64,000 nt of DNA from Stictocephala bisonia. Lineage: Eukaryota > Arthropoda > Insecta > Hemiptera > Membracidae. The position numbers were made by a program, and so were the translations under genes. Shown here piece after piece: positions 1 to 11,049 of the stretch. The notes below the pieces were generated by a model. The model made no database searches. It was not told the origin of the DNA and saw only the letters and a program-made list of their open reading frames with translations. Within the stretch, counting starts at the first letter, position 1. Every line of letters starts with the position of its first letter. Location: positions 1,056,493-1,120,492 of the forward strand of contig JAQJVL010000279.1 in NCBI GenBank assembly GCA_035578905.1, in the 5' to 3' direction.

Positions 1-1190
1 AGATGACAGCTCCCATTGCCTAAACCTTGTTATGTTTCTACATAAATCAGGCAGATCCAAAATCATTTGGAATATATATTATTATGAATGGTTTACAATA
101 AATTTGAGAAACGATATATATTTATATCTCATCAAGTTGGCACCTGGAATCACTAGCCTTTACACAAGCTGTTAGATTTGTAATTTCAACAATTTCAAAT
201 AAATTGCTAAAACAATATTACTTTTAGACATATTATGGTTATGTAATTTATTGTTTAGAGTGTTCTCAATTTACGAATTAAAAAAAATTGAAAAGATATG
301 AACAATGAATTTGTCAAACTAATATCACTTTTAACATCACTTTTGTTTACAAAATATAAAGAGGTTTTTTAAAAGTAAATGGTTAAACATTATATGTAAT
401 TGATATTTAACATTTTTATTAAAAATATAAACTTATATGAAGTTCTAGCTCAGTCAGTTAAATAAAAATAATTTAGTATAAAGAATACAAAATGTACTAT
501 AAAATGCAAATATGTGGGTAACAAATCTACTCAGGATTTACGCTTATTGAAAGTTTTTTGAAACAGTATTGGAACATCTTTTATGGTTTTGGCTATAAAG
601 AAAGGCTAAATACAGTATATAGAAAACCTAGTTTGAATATTCTAGCCATTGATTGTTTTGAATATTTTATATTTTGATGTATGAATGCTTTGAGTGTACA
701 ACTGACAATGATCTTACAAGATTGAAATTCATTTTGTTAATAAATGTTTAAAGACTGCTGTTCTCTTGATCCATAAAAGAAAAAACTTAATACCATTACA
801 CTAATCAAATGCATTAAAAACATATAAAATGATATGTAGATAATATTTGGAGATTTCCAATGCTTTGAGTGTTTAGATAAGTATTGGAAGCCAAATATTA
901 TCTACATATCATTCAATGCTAATAAATAACTTTCAAACAACATATAAAATGTTATACTAAACTATGCTAATCAGCTATCTAAACAAGGCAGTCAACTTTG
1001 ACATAAATCCTTGTTGCCAGAAACAGATTTACTCCTGACATGTTCTTTTGATAAATTTAATACATTTTGTCGGTTTCTGCAGCCAAAATTAAGGTCAAAG
1101 TGCATTTAACACAGAGAATTAGTGTGGTTTCTGGAAGCCAGAGCAAGAACAACGTTGTTCTGCTAGTGCTTAGCTTTCTCCTTTATCTGT
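1..1190. other. AT-rich intergenic sequence
   Basis: I see no credible gene, RNA or complete mobile element here. The stretch is AT-rich with short poly-A/T runs. A short inverted repeat is visible: the word ATATTTGGAGATTTCCAATG near 842 is partly mirrored near 880-915, where ATTATCTACATATCATT recurs in opposite orientation. It may be a small decayed foldback element. Confidence 0.5.
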
Positions 1191-1264
1191 TATATAAGTG
1201 AGTTTGATAATAGAGCATTGGTTGTCCTAAAACACTCAGCCAGAGATAGGGAGACAGATGAAAG
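1191..1264 (+). promoter_or_regulatory. Possible TATA promoter and short 5' exon
   Basis: TATATAAG at 1191-1198 is a good TATA-box match. Counting about 30 bp downstream puts a start near 1222. A GTACGT donor-like site follows at 1265, and an acceptor TTATTTATAG ends at 1314, just before an ATG. This would give a short leader exon and a 50-bp intron. It is inferred from motif spacing only, and no transcript evidence is available. Confidence 0.25.
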
Positions 1265-1314
1265 TACGTGAAATGTTTCTTTCTGCTTTTATCCTCATAC
1301 TTATTTATTTATAG

Positions 1315-1375
1315 ATGGCAGCTGGAGCCCCCCAACCAGTCTCAACGGACGCTGAAGCAGATGATGAGGACCTTA
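1315..1375 (+). CDS. Possible first coding exon of an unknown gene
   Basis: An acceptor-like TTTATAG is followed directly by an ATG. The next 61 bases stay open, reading MAAGAPQPVSTDAEADDED followed by L, and end at a strong donor (A|GTAAGT at 1376). The stretch is GC-richer than its surroundings and the peptide is acidic and low-complexity, like a protein N-terminus. I do not recognise the protein. No convincing next exon was found downstream; the next 14 kb are transposons. It could be a true 5' exon with remote partners, an exon fragment carried by an element, or chance. Confidence 0.3.
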
Positions 1376-1384
1376 GTAAGTAAT

Positions 1385-1740
1385 CATGGTCATACAATGG
1401 GTGATGTGAATAAAATCTGAAAACACTGAGTGCCCACTCCACCTTCGGTTGAATAAAACTCACACGCTCAACTCAACAGGTGAGCAGGCACTCCAACGAT
1501 GAGTCTACTAATGACTTGCAAGTGGCGACTCCGATTTTAGTTGAATAAAACCAAGTGCCCACTTACAAAATGGAGTGTTTACTCACGAAAAAGCGAGTCT
1601 GCTCAGAAGCAGACTCATCGCTACTGAGTGTGTACTCAAGTAAGTTTATGAAGGTTGAATTTATGCTAATACGTGAACGTAAAATTTACGATGTTCGAAA
1701 AGAGTTGAGAGATTATAACTATTGATCATCATACAGATTC
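1385..1740 (+). repeat. Repetitive leader region of a Harbinger relic
   Basis: The segment carries several direct and inverted copies of related words: GTGCCCACT at about 1430 and 1555, GGTTGAATAAAAC or TAGTTGAATAAAAC, and GAGTCTRCTMA-like words. Such subterminal repeats are common at the ends of PIF/Harbinger elements, whose transposase relic follows at once. I could not define a terminal inverted repeat or a 3-bp target duplication. Confidence 0.35.
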
Positions 1741-2460
1741 GACAAGAAAAATGTCTAGTGGATTGCAGAACATTTTTTAGATGATGGCGAAGAGACACGG
1801 GGTGGTGCGTTGTCTAGTTTCAATCGAATGAAAGTTTTTCTACAATGCATCGGAGACCCAGGATTTCAAATTGGAGAGCGACAGGATATAGATATCCACA
1901 GATCAACAGTGTCAACAACTATTTCTTCAGTTATGGCAGCAATTCTGAGGAAAACAAACATATAGATAAAATTTCCCACATCTACAGAAGATATAGAAAT
2001 TGAAAAAGCCAAGTGGCAATCTGAGTATATTTCCCGAATGCAGTCGGAGCTATAGACTGCACTCTTATTCCTATTGTAAAGCTGTATGTTCATGGAGACG
2101 AATTTATAAATAGCACACATTTTACTAGTGTCAATTTACAAGCAACGTGCCATGTACTAGATATGTTTATAAGTGTCGATGCTACATGGCCTGAGTCCTT
2201 CCATGGATGTGGAGAAACTCTGAAATTTATCCTATCATGGAAATAAATATGGCAAGTGCGTTGCTGTTAGGTGATTCTGGTTATTGAATAGCACCATGGC
2301 TGATGACCTCGTTTACTAATCTAGCAAATCAGATTGAAAAAGAATTTAACAGATGTTTAACTTGAGAATGGGTTATAATTGAAAGATGTTTTGGGAAACT
2401 TAAACACCGATTTCCAATTGTACAGCACAAAATAAGAATAAAGTTGGAAAAAATCCCATC
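1741..2460 (+). pseudogene. PIF/Harbinger transposase relic (HARBI1-like), part 1
   Basis: Conceptual translation across several stops and frame changes gives a PIF/Harbinger (HARBI1-like) DDE transposase. Near 1840-1900 it reads FLQCIGDPGFQIG, then DIHRSTVSTTISSVM, the helix-turn-helix region. Near 2045-2065 it reads GAIDCTLIPI, around the first catalytic Asp. Near 2265-2290 it reads LLGDSGY, the second catalytic Asp. Near 2370-2410 it reads ERCFGKLKHRFPI, with the expected Glu. Several in-frame stops make it inactive. The coding sequence breaks at 2460, where a hAT relic is inserted, and resumes at 3672. Confidence 0.8.
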
Positions 2461-3663
2461 CAGGTCCGTATTTACAATTTGCCGCCCTTGGGCCTAAAGC
2501 ATTTTGCTGCCTCCATTCTGAACCATTCTGAAATGAATATTTGTTTACTCAATTTAAAACCATTTAACCTATAAACATAAACCAAAAAAAATCTTTTTTT
2601 TTCAAAGTGAATCCTAAACTTTAAGTCTAGGTTATGAGTCGAGGTTAAGTGAGGTTATTATGCAATATCAGGAAATTAAGAAATAAAAAACTATTCAATG
2701 ATAAAATTGTTTATGGACAACTAAAACAATTAATTCATAGTAACATTTTTCAAAAAGTTCAAACACAAGTTTTCAGGATTTTTTTATACCTAGCTTTAAT
2801 ATTAGCGAATGTATCAATGGCATCATTAAAGTCAAGCTTACACCTCAAGTTTTTTTCTGTGGCTAAAACAACTAAGTTAGCTAACCTTTTCTGGCCGGAA
2901 GTTGATCTTAAATAATTCTTTACTCGTGAAAGTTTAGAAAATGAACTTGTTCAGCACAATTGCTGGCTGATGCAAACAAAAACAGCTTAAGAGCTACACT
3001 TACATTTGGATGTAAGTCTTGGAGATCTTTTGACAAAATATATCTGTTCAACTGCAACAGTGACATATCTTCTATACACTTTCTTTGCACAACAGACCTT
3101 TCAAATGAAGACATTCAACAACAAAAGAAGGAGCTTCAATGTCCGTTTAGTGTAATTCATTAAAAGAGTTGCAGCAGATGTAATTTCAGTGGCACTTTGA
3201 TAAGAATTGTCAAACAAGTGTCACAGGTTTGACAAGAATCTTTTTAAAAATTCATTGTAAATAGCAATTCTCTTGTTTAACTCAGACAGAAGCTTGTTAA
3301 TTATTAGTGTCTAGCTTTCTTTGAGTTAGTCATTCACGTTTTCTTCCATGGTCTACGAAATAAGCTAGTCACGCCCAACTCGCCTCATGTACATCGACGG
3401 CTGTGCTTCTACGCAGTGACGCATCATGCAGAATAATAGTGAAGTCTGATATAAAATATCTAATATATTTTTGTAAGATAAGTTTTTTAACATACCTTCA
3501 AACTTTTTATAGTTTTAATTAGTGTATAAATCTGAATGAAAACAAAAATTCTGCTTAAAATGCTCAAGATTTTTTAGAAAAATTTTAATTGGCCTTTAAA
3601 ACTGGCTGAACCTAAAGGTTTGCCGCCCTGGGCCCAGGCGGCCCATGCCAAAATCCAGCCCTC
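2461..3663 (-). mobile_element. Decayed hAT element with 8-bp target duplication
   Basis: The element is flanked by direct 8-bp copies of ATCCCATC (2453-2460 and 3664-3671), which is the hAT duplication length. Its ends are imperfect inverted repeats: CAGGTCCGTATTT on the left, against GAGGGCTGGATTT read in from the right, both followed by a GC-rich GCCGCC stretch. The interior (1.2 kb) retains the 3' part of a transposase gene on the minus strand. It has split a Harbinger transposase, whose reading continues on the far side. Confidence 0.75.
2760..3114 (-). pseudogene. hAT transposase C-terminal dimerisation domain, broken
   Basis: On the minus strand 3114-2920 reads LHPNVSVALKLFLFASAS. After a frame change it continues KNYLRSTSGQKRLANLV, then LDFNDAIDTFANIKARYKKI. 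This is the order of conserved blocks in the hAT C-terminal dimerisation domain of ZMYM/ZNF862-like transposases, and it matches the intact copy at 14361-14882 in pattern but not closely in sequence. The frame break and the missing N-terminal two thirds make it a dead remnant of a second hAT family. Confidence 0.65.
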
Positions 3664-3671
3664 ATCCCATC

Positions 3672-3746
3672 ATTTATTTTATTTTGTTTCATACTCCACA
3701 ACGTTGCCAAGAGGCTTAACCCCTTGCATTCTTAGAAAATTTCACT
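3672..3746 (+). pseudogene. Harbinger transposase relic, part 2
   Basis: After the hAT relic the reading resumes with CFILHNVAKRLN (codons starting near 3687), the typical C-terminal motif of HARBI1-like transposases. This shows that 1741-2460 and this piece were once contiguous. The segment is cut again at 3747-3754 by the 8-bp duplication of the large hAT element. Confidence 0.75.
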
Positions 3747-4262
3747 GTTCTATCCAGGGCCGGCCCAAGGGGGAGCCCTGGGAGGCCGCGGCCTGGGGCG
3801 CCGGCTTGGGGGGGGCGCCGACGCAGGGGCGCAACAGCCAGTCTAGTCTAGAAGCGACGTGAGCGGCGGGAGTGGAAGCAGCCGGCAGCGCCCCCTCCTA
3901 CATTTCCCCTCCCGCGCCCCACTCCCACACTTCCCCTCTCTGCCTCCCGCACCGCTTAGTCAGTAGTCAGTAGTGGGTCAGTCACCTTCACATATCGTTG
4001 CGCGCTTTGCTGCCAATTTCGTGTTGTGGGCGATAGTTTTTATTGTGTATTGTTTTGAGTAACTAGTGTTTTGAGTGATTTAGGTATGTAGGCAGTGCTG
4101 TAATCGCTTTACTCACTCTTAGTCCCATACTTTATATTTAGCAAGCTTAATAAGTTATTTAATCGGCAAATCTATAACATAACCTCAAATTTCTGACTTT
4201 ACATATCGACTTAGACTTGACTGATGCTTTGACTTGTATATGAGGCTTGTACAATCAGTACA

Positions 4263-6193
4263 ATGTCATCTAAGCCTAAGCCATCTGGTGCGCAATATCG
4301 GAAGAGAAAAACTAAAGCGGAAGCAGATGCAAAAGCAAGTGCGAAGGTACTTTGTGGCTTTTTATCTCGTGCTAGTGAAAGTGAACCTAACAAGGACAGT
4401 TTAACAGCTCGTTCGGCTCCACTGACCCATACTGCCACTGGCAGTGACGATAATTATCCTCAAGTTCAAGAGAGTACCGACAGAGAACACAGAGAAGATC
4501 TTGAAACTACAGTAAGTATTGTTGACAACACTGTTGATGAACTTATTGGAGACAATGTAGACATTTCCACTGCAGTGGAATTTGATTTGAACGACATTGG
4601 AAAATGGCCTACACTTACATCATCTATTAGGGACGAACTTATCAGAAAAAGATCACATGAAATAGTTTGGCCCGATTCAACATTTCCTCTTGATGCTGAA
4701 AAAGGTGACGTCTCTAAAGAAAGGAGGAAACATAGAAAATTTTCGTTATTTCATTGTAAAAGAAAGTTGTCAAACAATGAAATCTCAAGCCGGACTTGGC
4801 TGCAATACTCTGATGAAAAAAACAGTGTGTATTGTTTTTGCTGTAAGTTATTTGGCAACAGTAAATCACAGTTAGCTGGAAATGGTATAAATAATTGGAA
4901 AAACATTGGAAGATATTTGGCACAGCACGTAGTTTCTAGTGAACACTTTTCTAATTATGCCAAATGGAAGGATGCTGAAAAAAGTTTACTTGAAAACAAG
5001 GGAATTGACGCTGAACTTCAAAAAGCAATGAAGGGAGAAGTAAATCACTGGAAATGTGTGATGGAGCGTTTACTCGATATAACAATGTTTTTGTCTGAAC
5101 ACAACCTAGCATTTAGAGGTAATAAAGATAAGCTATTTTCAAAAAACAATGGGAACTTTTTAGGCCTTGTACAACTTATTGGAAAGTATGACCCAGTAAT
5201 ATCTGAGCACATATGTAAAATACAAAGTAAAGAAATTCACGATCACAATCTCGGAAAAACAATCCAAAATGAGCTTATAAACCTTCTTGGAAATAAAGTG
5301 AAAGAGGAAATTGTAAATAGTGTTAAGGAAGCTAAATACTTCTCAGTCATTTTAGATTGTACACCTGATGTTAGTCATCAAGAACAACTATCCTTCACGG
5401 TTAGATTCGTAAAATGTTACAAAGAACAAGTTGAGGTAAAGGAACATTTTTTGTCATTTCGCCCAGTTTCTGACACAACAGGAAAAGGGCTCACAAACTC
5501 TCTTCTAGAAGAAATGAACATGTATGGGCTTGATATGAACAACTGTAGAGGGCAGGGTTATGACAATGGCGCAAATATGGTTGGAAAAAACAAAGGGATT
5601 CAATCGAGAGTATTGTCTCAGTTTCCAAGAGCTTTTTTCAACCCATGTGGATGCCACTCACTCAATTTAGTTATTGCTAATGCTGCAACGTCATCTGTAA
5701 AAAGTGTTTCTTTATTTGGAGTTATACAAAGACTGTTTGTGCTGTTCTCATCTTCAACTAAAAGATGGAAAATAATTCAGGACACTGGCATTGCTATGAC
5801 ACTAAAGGAAGTTTGTGAGACTAGATGGGAGTCCAGAGTAAACAGCCTCAAGTCAGTACGATATCATATGTCAGAAATATGTGAGGCTTTATCTTCAATG
5901 CAAGAAGAAGTAGATGACCCTAAGGCTACATCAGAAGCGAAATCATTAGAAACTCATATAACCTCTTATGATTTTATTTTAACATTAATAGTATGGTATG
6001 ACATATTATTTCAAACTAATCTTGTCAGCAAGAACATGCAGAAAGTTGAAACTGACTTGCCTGCGGTAGTGGCCTTATTGAAGAACTGTAAAGACTTTTT
6101 GGAAAATTACCGTGAGACTGGTTATGGAAGTGCTGGTGCAACTGCAAAAGAAATTGCTGATGAGTTAGGAATTGAAGCAAAGTTCAAACAACC
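4263..6193 (+). CDS. hAT transposase, N-terminal and catalytic part
   Basis: This is the first 643 codons of a hAT transposase of the ZMYM/ZNF862-like group (TTF zinc finger plus DUF4371). It would act in the nucleus, binding the terminal repeats and cutting the element out. Residues 1-60 are basic and Ser-rich. Residues 160-235 form a TTF/BED-like zinc finger, with Cys191, Cys193/194, His222 and His228. DUF4371 spans about 240-470, with the RNase H-fold motifs VILDCTPD (Asp365) and CRGQGYDNGANM (Asp434); ETRWESR follows further on. No internal stop is present. The frame runs into the LTR of an antisense gypsy element, adding about 20 foreign codons before a stop at 6257. The remainder lies at 14243-14882 in matching phase. 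Confidence 0.9.
6190..6193. other. Target site duplication, left copy (AACC)
   Basis: AACC directly precedes the left LTR, and the same four bases follow the right LTR at 14239-14242. A 4-bp duplication fits Ty3/gypsy integrase. Confidence 0.85.
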
Positions 6194-7567
6194 TGAGACC
6201 CATCCCCCCACCAAAGCTGGAAAGCGTGCCAACTGGGGGATGGCTCAAAACGAGTAAAGCGATGGGATCACGGGTGGCAGTTGGAGGGTCCAAAATAAAA
6301 CTCGGCAGCTGAGCGAAACTAATTTATTACCAAAAAACCACTATTAACATAATCAAAAACGGCAGAAGGCCACGATATAAATTTTCACTTAAATAAATAA
6401 TAACAAACACTAAAATTACCAAGATACTACACAATAATAACAAACGCTATAAATACCACAATTTAACAATTAATCAACTGTATGGCCTATCTGCAGTTTA
6501 GCCTGAGACACCCCAAAACGTAAGAAAATATTAAGCCCCAAATAAAAGTGAAAATTTAGAAAACTTTTGGATCACAACATTTAAACCGGCAATTTAGCCC
6601 GAATCCCTTGATTCCACCGGGCCAGGGAGTAAGCCGGAATCCCTGGGCAGCTCCGAATTAAATTAACTAAAAGCACAATAATCCCCTTTTGGTGAAAGTT
6701 TAAAAATTAAATAATTTAAAAGAAAATATAACACGGTACCGTTTTAGTAAAAAGTCACTTCACGACCTCCATAATACAATGAACGAAAAATATAAATAAC
6801 AATCACTAGGCCTAAACATATAAATAAATAACATAACTTAACCATAGGGACCTAACAACTATAAAATCTAAAAGATATAACAACAAATAAAACTAATTAA
6901 ATAACTAACAATAAATATAAATAAATATTAACATCAAAAATATTCTTTATGTATTTTTAAAGCTTTTCTTTTTAAGTAAATAAAAAAATATAAGTCCCCA
7001 TGGCTGTTTCATCAATCACTGTTCCAGTTTAGGCCTAGGCCACAAATTAAACAGTTCCACAAACTTTTTTTTCTTCTTTATATTTCCTGTATTTCACTGT
7101 TTTTCTTGGTTTATATATATTTTTTTTTTTTTTTTGTAAAACTTTTAACAGCCCCCAGCTCAGCCGCCGGGAAACAAAAACATGGAAAACACTGACCTGA
7201 GGACAGGAGACTTATACCACAGAGATGTAGAGCGGGTAACGGGCGACTCCATGCTCCAACATGGTCCTCAGGCCAGGCTAGCAGTGCAGAAGGTCGGCAA
7301 TTCCCCGACGGCAGGCCGAGGGTGAAACGTCCTACTCAAGGACCCTGGAGTTTTAGTTTGTCTAGCCACTCATAACGAGATTCTGCAGGCAGCACAAGAC
7401 AACTCACCAGACAGGCCAACCGGACAGAAGCTGCTGGAACACGGAACGAAACGGAACTGGGCCAACGGCTACGAACTACGCGAAACGCAGGGCAAAAACG
7501 AATCTCAGGCAGCCTGGCAGACAATGACGAAAAAAAACGAAACTGTACCGGTCCAAGACCCGGTACA
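6194..7567 (-). repeat. 3' LTR of the gypsy element (1,374 bp)
   Basis: Nearly identical to 12846-14238. Read on the minus strand it starts TGTACCGGG and ends GGGTCTCA. By eye I see two substitutions (near 6499 and 6705) and one 19-bp deletion (near 6460) relative to the right copy. It contains a long AT-rich centre and a T-run near 7120. Confidence 0.93.
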
Positions 7568-7579
7568 ACCTCCCTCTGC
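7568..7579 (-). other. Polypurine tract of the gypsy element
   Basis: On the minus strand GCAGAGGGAGGT lies directly before the 3' LTR. This is the expected place and composition of the plus-strand primer, and it confirms element orientation and LTR boundary. Confidence 0.8.
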
Positions 7580-7795
7580 AAACCTCAACACACCCAGGCA
7601 GGGGAGAACACTCGGTACCTCAGGGAACCAAGAGAAGACGAAGACCTCCGAAGAGTGGTGTTCCAAGGACGTCCAAGAGAAACTACGAGGGGAAACCCCT
7701 CGAACAGGGAGCGAACTACCCTGACTGTCGGGCCCGACAAGAAAAAAGAGAGAGAGAAGACTCTCTCAGAACAGCCACCTAGGGCGCAGAGGTGA

Positions 7796-10738
7796 TCAAT
7801 CTCTTTGCCCCAAGAAACCCCCAGGAACACCAACTCCTGGACCAACCGTTCCCCGGAAAGCCTTAAGCTGGGACACATGGGCTTTCCTAAACACCCTGCC
7901 TGACTGGGGATCAACCAGCAGAGCAGTCACCGGTGACAAAAACCTGTCGATGCGGTGGGGACCAGACCACCGATAGCACAACTTGGCAGCTCTTCGTTCC
8001 GCGGCCGAACTGACCGGGTGAGCCTGACAAAGAACCAGATCTCCAACCTGAAAAGGGTTAGGAGTACGACCCTTATCATACCTCCTCCTTACTCTCTCTC
8101 TAGCACGTAGCAGGTTGCGCCGAGCAGCCCGCCACGTGGACACTACGTCAGTGGCACCTGGCGTAGGTAGAAGATCCTCTAACCTCCACAAGTTGGACAA
8201 AGGGTTGTTAGGAGGGTAGCCATGTAGAATCTCGAAGGGAGTGGCATTGTGACTCTCATGCTTGGAAGAATTAAAAGCAAGCTGGAGCCAAGAGAGACTC
8301 TCATCCCAGGTGTTCTGCTTCTCAGCATGGAAGGTAATAAGGGCAGACCGAAGATTGCGGTTGAACCGCTCTGCATGAGAAGGGTGTGGGTAATAAGGAG
8401 AGGTAGTCACATGCCTGATACCATTGCCAAAACAGAACCTACGAAACTCATGGGAGGTAAACTGGCTACCGTTGTCGGACGCAAGAGTGGAAGGCACACC
8501 AAAGTGCTGGAAGAGTTGGGACTGGAGAGCACGGATGGTGAGCTTAGCCGTGGCACTCCGAAGTGGGAAAAGCCAAACGAACTTCGAGAAAGCATCCACA
8601 CAAACAAGTAGGTAGGAGCTACCTGACTTGCTACGGGGAAAAGGACCCACGTAGTCGATGAACACCTTCTCAAAAGGACGCTCGGCCACCTCAGAAGATA
8701 ACAACCCTAACCTTGCATTCTGACTAGGCTTGCTGAGAGAGCACAGGTGACAAGCCCGCACTCTGCCCGCAACGTCCCGGTCCATGCCCTTCCAGATGAA
8801 GTACCTACGAATCTTAGCGATGGTCTTATGAATGCCAAGATGACCGCCCACAAGAGAAGAGTGAAAATACTGAAAGACCATCGGTACTAGATGACTAGGC
8901 AGCACTACACGGGGTTCACCCCTCTGTCGAGGACGGCAACAGAGTACCCCTTTGGACAGAAAATAGGGAGGGTGGGCACCTCCCTCTTGAAGCTCACCTA
9001 AGATGACTGACAGCTCAGGATCTTTCTGCTGATGGGACAGTAGGTCGTCATAAGCCAGAGGAAAATCCAGAAGAACAGCACCACACTGAGCAACAGCCTC
9101 AGTCGGTGGATCACTGGGTTCATGATACATGCGGGAAAGAGCATCCGCGATGACATTCTGGGTACCCCTAAGATGTTGAACTCGGAACTTAAAGGCAGAA
9201 ATTTTGACCACCCAGCGACCAATTTTCCCGAGCTGTCGGGGATGGGCAAGAAGCCAAGATAGTGCCTGATTGTCAGTCTCCAGCAAGAACTCAGCGTGTT
9301 CCAAGAAACGCCGAAACTTGTCCGTACCAAAGACAACAGCCAGACACTCTAACTCATAGATGGAAGAAGCTTTCTGTTCCTGGTGAGACAACGTCCTCGA
9401 AGCAAAAGCGATGGGCTGCCTGACCCCATCAAACTCCTGAGAAAGAACAGCAGCAATGGCGGAGGAGGAGGCATCAGTCTGAAGAATAAATTCTCTACTA
9501 AAATCAGGCATACGCAGGACAGGAGGTTGCATGATAGCCTCCTTGAGAGCATCAAAGGCAGTCTGCTGAGCTTGGCCCCACACAAAAGGGACACCTTTCT
9601 TTCGCAGCTCGTTCAACGGGGCAGCAAGCTCGGCCACGTTAGGGATGAAGCGACGGTAAAAATTCACCATCCCCACAAAACGGGCAATCCCCTTGGCATC
9701 TCTGGGAGGAGGAAAATCCCGAATGCCCTGGGTCCTCGCAGGATCTATGCAGACGCCTCGAGAAGAGATAAGATGACCCAGAAAAGAAATCTCAGGACGA
9801 GCAAAAGTGACTTTCTCTGGATTGACGGTAAGGCCAGCTGACTTAAGGCGACTAAGAACTTCCTCCAGATGTTGCATGTGTTCCCCGAAAGTCTCACTGT
9901 AGACAAGAAGATCGTCCAGGTAATTGAAAACAAACTTGAACTTCACATCATGGAAGATGGAATCAAGCAGACGAGTAAGAGTCTGGGCACCCACAGCAAG
10001 ACCCATAGGAACCCTAGTGAACTGGTAAAGATTCCAGGGAACACAGAAGCTAGTCATAGGCCGTGATTCCTTCTTCAATGGAATCTGATGGTAGGCCTGG
10101 TTCAAATCGAAAACACTGAAAAACTTAGCCTTACCGAACCAATCAAACGCAGAATGCAAATCAGGCAGAGGTACCGAGTCAATAGCGACCTTAGCGTTGA
10201 GCCTCCGATAATCCATCACAAGCCTAGACTTACCATTAGGCTTGGGCACAAGAAAAGCTGGACTGGCATAAGCAGAACGAGACGGTTCAATCACACCCTT
10301 GCTCAGAAGATCCTCAATCATAGCCCTCATAACCTCCATCTTTGGGGGAGCAAGTTTGTACGGATGACTTCTAACTGGCTGAGAATCGGTGAGGTGGATC
10401 TCATACTCCAGAAGAGAAGTGACCCCAAGCTCAGCCGTAAGCACATCAGGAAACCGCAAACACAGCCTCCTAATGGCCTCCGCCTGCTCAGGGGGGAGAT
10501 GACCAACTGGATCCACCTTGGGTTGTTCGGGCTCACAACCCACCTCTCTGACTGCAGGAGGGCAGTCAGAATCACCTACTAGAGGCACCAAAACTCGCCG
10601 ATTAAACTTGAAAAATATCTGGCGCTTCTGGAGGTCAAGCACCATACCACTCTTAGAAATAAAGTCTGCCCCTAGGATACAAGAAACCGCCAGGTCCCTT
10701 GGCAACAAGAAAACCCCACCTCCAGGAAAATCCTTCAA
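7796..10738 (-). CDS. pol: Gypsy pol: protease C-terminus, RT, RNase H, integrase
   Basis: A 980-codon open frame. Residues 20-26 (CILGADF) are the C-terminal protease block. Reverse transcriptase spans about 115-330, with VMDYRRLNAK, SVFDLNQAYHQIP, the active-site YLDD at 273-276 and FLGHLIS. RNase H spans about 415-540, with TDAS (Asp422), ETDN (Asp489) and IADALSR (Asp532). The integrase zinc-binding region lies at about 626-666, with GGHLGIHK and CHLC. The integrase core has Asp695, Asp755 (ASDNGSQF) and Glu790, giving the D,D-35-E spacing. A C-terminal GPY/F-like module (RWSGPHRIDRF) follows. All catalytic residues seen are intact. The first Met is not a natural start: pol is expected as part of a gag-pol product, and the frame upstream is shifted. 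Confidence 0.93.
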   Translation of the reverse strand: MKDFPGGGVFLLPRDLAVSCILGADFISKSGMVLDLQKRQIFFKFNRRVLVPLVGDSDCPPAVREVGCEPEQPKVDPVGHLPPEQAEAIRRLCLRFPDVLTAELGVTSLLEYEIHLTDSQPVRSHPYKLAPPKMEVMRAMIEDLLSKGVIEPSRSAYASPAFLVPKPNGKSRLVMDYRRLNAKVAIDSVPLPDLHSAFDWFGKAKFFSVFDLNQAYHQIPLKKESRPMTSFCVPWNLYQFTRVPMGLAVGAQTLTRLLDSIFHDVKFKFVFNYLDDLLVYSETFGEHMQHLEEVLSRLKSAGLTVNPEKVTFARPEISFLGHLISSRGVCIDPARTQGIRDFPPPRDAKGIARFVGMVNFYRRFIPNVAELAAPLNELRKKGVPFVWGQAQQTAFDALKEAIMQPPVLRMPDFSREFILQTDASSSAIAAVLSQEFDGVRQPIAFASRTLSHQEQKASSIYELECLAVVFGTDKFRRFLEHAEFLLETDNQALSWLLAHPRQLGKIGRWVVKISAFKFRVQHLRGTQNVIADALSRMYHEPSDPPTEAVAQCGAVLLDFPLAYDDLLSHQQKDPELSVILGELQEGGAHPPYFLSKGVLCCRPRQRGEPRVVLPSHLVPMVFQYFHSSLVGGHLGIHKTIAKIRRYFIWKGMDRDVAGRVRACHLCSLSKPSQNARLGLLSSEVAERPFEKVFIDYVGPFPRSKSGSSYLLVCVDAFSKFVWLFPLRSATAKLTIRALQSQLFQHFGVPSTLASDNGSQFTSHEFRRFCFGNGIRHVTTSPYYPHPSHAERFNRNLRSALITFHAEKQNTWDESLSWLQLAFNSSKHESHNATPFEILHGYPPNNPLSNLWRLEDLLPTPGATDVVSTWRAARRNLLRARERVRRRYDKGRTPNPFQVGDLVLCQAHPVSSAAERRAAKLCYRWSGPHRIDRFLSPVTALLVDPQSGRVFRKAHVSQLKAFRGTVGPGVGVPGGFLGQRD

Positions 10739-11039
10739 TTTTAAAATGGAAAAACGCCTTTAGAATTATAGGTAGAGGAGTTTGGGATGCCGTCCAGCAA
10801 GTAATAGAAGAAGGCTCGGTGTGCCTGACAAGTCCTAAGGCGTCAAGGGACTCAAAAAGAGAAAGGCTGATGATACTGCATGCCGAACCAGAATCAAGAA
10901 GGGCTCGACACACCGTACCACCAAAAGAAACAAAAACGCCTGGACACACCGAGGTGACCGCACTAAGTCCCAGGGAAGCCATGCCAGCAAGGCCCGAAAA
11001 ATCCCCGACACTCCTGCTATGGGCACGTGTCAAAGGCAA
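10653..11039 (-). CDS. Gypsy protease segment in a shifted frame
   Basis: This minus-strand frame contains ALLDSGSACS, the aspartic protease active-site block (D-S-G), followed by hydrophobic strands. The rest of the protease (LGADF) is in the pol frame starting at 10738, so the domain is divided between two frames that overlap by 86 bp. The cause could be a disabling indel, a sequencing error, or a programmed shift. A shift inside a protease domain would be unusual, which favours an indel. Confidence 0.8.
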   Translation of the reverse strand: MPLTRAHSRSVGDFSGLAGMASLGLSAVTSVCPGVFVSFGGTVCRALLDSGSACSIISLSLFESLDALGLVRHTEPSSITCWTASQTPLPIILKAFFHFKIEGFSWRWGFLVAKGPGGFLYPRGRLYF

Positions 11040-11049
11040 ATGGCCACGG

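Noticed and set aside
7568..7795. An env gene in the LTR element
   Set aside because: Only about 225 bp lie between the end of pol and the 3' LTR, with no signal peptide or membrane segment.
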